A stretch of 64,000 nucleotides of DNA from Deltaproteobacteria bacterium (GTDB lineage Bacteria; Myxococcota; JADLHZ01), in contig JADLHZ010000089.1 of assembly GCA_020848545.1 (NCBI GenBank), forward strand, positions 1 through 64,000, given 5' to 3'. A program made the position numbers and the translations under genes. Shown here piece by piece: positions 62,733 to 64,000 of the stretch. Positions within the stretch are counted from its first letter, which is position 1. Each line of letters starts with the position of its first letter. The notes beneath the pieces are model-generated. The model did not search any database. It saw only the letters and a list, made by a program, of their open reading frames with translations, and had not been told where the DNA came from.

Positions 62733-63634
62733 TAGATCCCGCCGAGCACGAGGCGCATCTCGCCCAGCGGACCGAGGGTCACCGTGGGCGGCGCGAGCGT
62801 CGCACGCCCGCGCGCAGGCGACGCCGCGAACGCGTCGATGATCTCGATGATCGCCAGCGTGATCGCGGCGAAGCCCGCCACGTTCATCGCGACGAGCAAC
62901 GGAAAGCCGTCCTGCCCCGGACGATAGAAGCGGCCGTCCGCTGTCTTCGTCCCGTTGTGCACGATGCCGAGCGCGATGTTCGTCGCCACGCACGCCGCTT
63001 CCAAGCCGAGGAAGACGCCGCCGGCCGCGAAGTCGTGGTTCACGAAGTGGCCGATGCCGCCGGGGAAGATCCGCAGCCACGGATGGCGATCGCCCACGGT
63101 CTCTGCGGGTGCGATCTGCTTCGTCTCGACGACCGGCTGCGACGTCGAGGGCGCCACCGGCGCGACGACGATCGTTTCCTTCGTCGGCGCCGCGACCGGC
63201 GGCAACGGCTCAGTCTTCACCGGCTCGGTCTTCACCGGCTCGGTCTTCGCCGGCTCGGGCGCCACGGGCTCCGGCTTCTTCGCCGCCTTGGCCCGCTCTT
63301 CGTCGAAGAACTTCAAGAGGTCAGGGTGCGTCGCGTCGCGATCGATCGTGAACCCAGGGTTCTCGAAGAACAGCTCCTGCAGCACCTTCGAGGCGTCCGC
63401 CGGATGGCCGCCGAGAAAGAACGCGAAGGACAACAGCAACCGGGCCTGCTGGCGCTGCGCGTCCGTACCGCCGACCTCTGCAAGCGCGGCCTGAAACAGC
63501 TTCACCGCTTTGTCGTATTCATAGCGATCGAACGCGTGCTCGGCGGCCTTGATGTCTTTGGCCCAGGACTTCGCGGCCTTTGCGCCGCCCTTGGCCGGCG
63601 CCGCGACGAGCATCACGCACAAAAGCCACGTCAT
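62732..63634 (-). CDS. TPR-like membrane protein with Pro/Lys-rich linker
   Basis: A 300-residue protein. An export or anchor segment is at the start (MTWLLCVMLVAAPA). A short TPR-like region follows (AAEHAFDRYEYDKAVKLF, residues 30-110), then a proline-rich linker with repeated EPVKTEP units (about 120-150). Two hydrophobic stretches near the C-terminus (GGVFLGLEAACVATNIALG and LLVAMNVAGFAAITLAIIE) are probable membrane segments. It overlaps the PEGA gene by ATGA upstream and the frameshifted lipoprotein gene by one base downstream. The layout resembles the 15.5-17.8 kb pair. Confidence 0.7.
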   Translation of the reverse strand: MTWLLCVMLVAAPAKGGAKAAKSWAKDIKAAEHAFDRYEYDKAVKLFQAALAEVGGTDAQRQQARLLLSFAFFLGGHPADASKVLQELFFENPGFTIDRDATHPDLLKFFDEERAKAAKKPEPVAPEPAKTEPVKTEPVKTEPLPPVAAPTKETIVVAPVAPSTSQPVVETKQIAPAETVGDRHPWLRIFPGGIGHFVNHDFAAGGVFLGLEAACVATNIALGIVHNGTKTADGRFYRPGQDGFPLLVAMNVAGFAAITLAIIEIIDAFAASPARGRATLAPPTVTLGPLGEMRLVLGGI

Positions 63635-64000
63635 GGTTTTTCCAGTGTGACATGAATCTCGCGCCGCTCGCCGCCTTTTAGATCGACCTTCTTCTCGACG
63701 GTGCGATACGCCGGATTCTCGAAGCGCACGACGTAACGGCCGGGGGGAAGCTCGAGCGTGTTGAAGAGCGGCGTCGTCCCGTAGAGCTTGCCGCCGATCG
63801 AAATCTTCGCCCACGGCTTCGTGAAGAAGCGGAGCACGCCGGGCTCGTTCGCCGCCGGCCGCGGCTTCGGCGCGTCGACCGGATCGGGCACCGGCGCCGG
63901 CACCGGCACCGGCGCAACATCGACCGGCGGCGCCAGATCGACCGGAGGCGGCGCCGGCAACTCCGGCGGCAGATCGCTCACCGGTACGACGACCGGCGCC
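63631..64000 (-). CDS. PEGA-domain protein, partial at the right edge
   Basis: The last visible gene runs off the window. The retained 122 codons give a proline-rich stretch (VPVPAPVPDPVDAPKPRP) followed by a complete PEGA domain (FFTKPWAKISIGGKLYGTTP, then GRYVVRFENPAYRTVEKKVDL). No start is found before the edge. A C-terminal PEGA after a Pro-rich linker is common at the end of myxobacterial Ser/Thr kinases and of surface proteins; which applies cannot be said. Its stop overlaps the TPR-like gene (ATGA). Confidence 0.75.
   Translation of the reverse strand, partial: APVVVPVSDLPPELPAPPPVDLAPPVDVAPVPVPAPVPDPVDAPKPRPAANEPGVLRFFTKPWAKISIGGKLYGTTPLFNTLELPPGRYVVRFENPAYRTVEKKVDLKGGERREIHVTLEKP

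Overview
The window is high-GC DNA with very dense coding on both strands. Most start codons are weakly marked, GTG and TTG starts are common, and many neighbours are coupled by ATGA overlaps. Large secreted lipoproteins, PEGA-domain and TPR proteins, FHA/sigma-54 regulation and tyrosine catabolism together suggest a deltaproteobacterium of the Myxococcota type. This is inferred from gene content; there is no rRNA or tRNA gene in the window to confirm it.

0-7 kb holds single housekeeping or stress genes: a dienelactone hydrolase-like enzyme, YajQ, a Fic-fold protein with a degenerate active-site motif, an HtrA protease, EF-P, and a membrane hybrid histidine kinase that converges on efp. 7-15.5 kb is a plus-strand block: a large TPR protein, a lipoprotein, proB-proA, rsfS, rlmH and a PilZ protein. 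15.5-18 kb is a minus-strand pair (PEGA membrane protein plus Cys-rich lipoprotein). 17.9-20 kb is a plus-strand set: DUF192, PP2C phosphatase and an HDAC-fold deacetylase.

20-27 kb (minus) is a compact operon: S26-like peptidase, MoxR ATPase, DUF58 protein, TgpA-type transglutaminase and the class A penicillin-binding protein PBP1A. 27-38 kb is the most unusual region. It has a PqqE-like radical SAM/SPASM enzyme on the plus strand. Facing it is a minus-strand operon encoding a PqqD-like protein, a 2632-residue FG-GAP/Ig-like surface lipoprotein and a 53-residue peptide that looks like a modified-peptide (RiPP) precursor, followed by a secreted beta-helix protein. The PqqD-giant and giant-peptide junctions are both ATGA overlaps. 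I read this as a candidate undescribed peptide-modification and surface-display system.

38-44 kb carries a collagen-like lipoprotein, a small helical protein, an etfA-etfB-acyl-CoA dehydrogenase operon and a small secreted HExxH protein. A 162-nt near-palindrome precedes an FHA/sigma-54 activator. 45.5-53.4 kb has a secreted transglutaminase, a double-domain M16 peptidase lipoprotein, prmA, then the tyrosine-catabolic pair hpd-hmgA and a GAF protein. 53.5-64 kb is dominated by secreted lipoproteins (NHL-repeat, Ig-like, Cys-containing, PEGA) with an asparagine-synthetase-like enzyme and an EF-hand/coiled-coil protein. One lipoprotein gene there is frameshifted, and the last gene runs off the right edge.

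A 95-nt palindromic repeat occurs twice, in opposite orientations and about 89% identical, each time exactly between the stop codons of two convergent genes. It probably acts as a bidirectional terminator.
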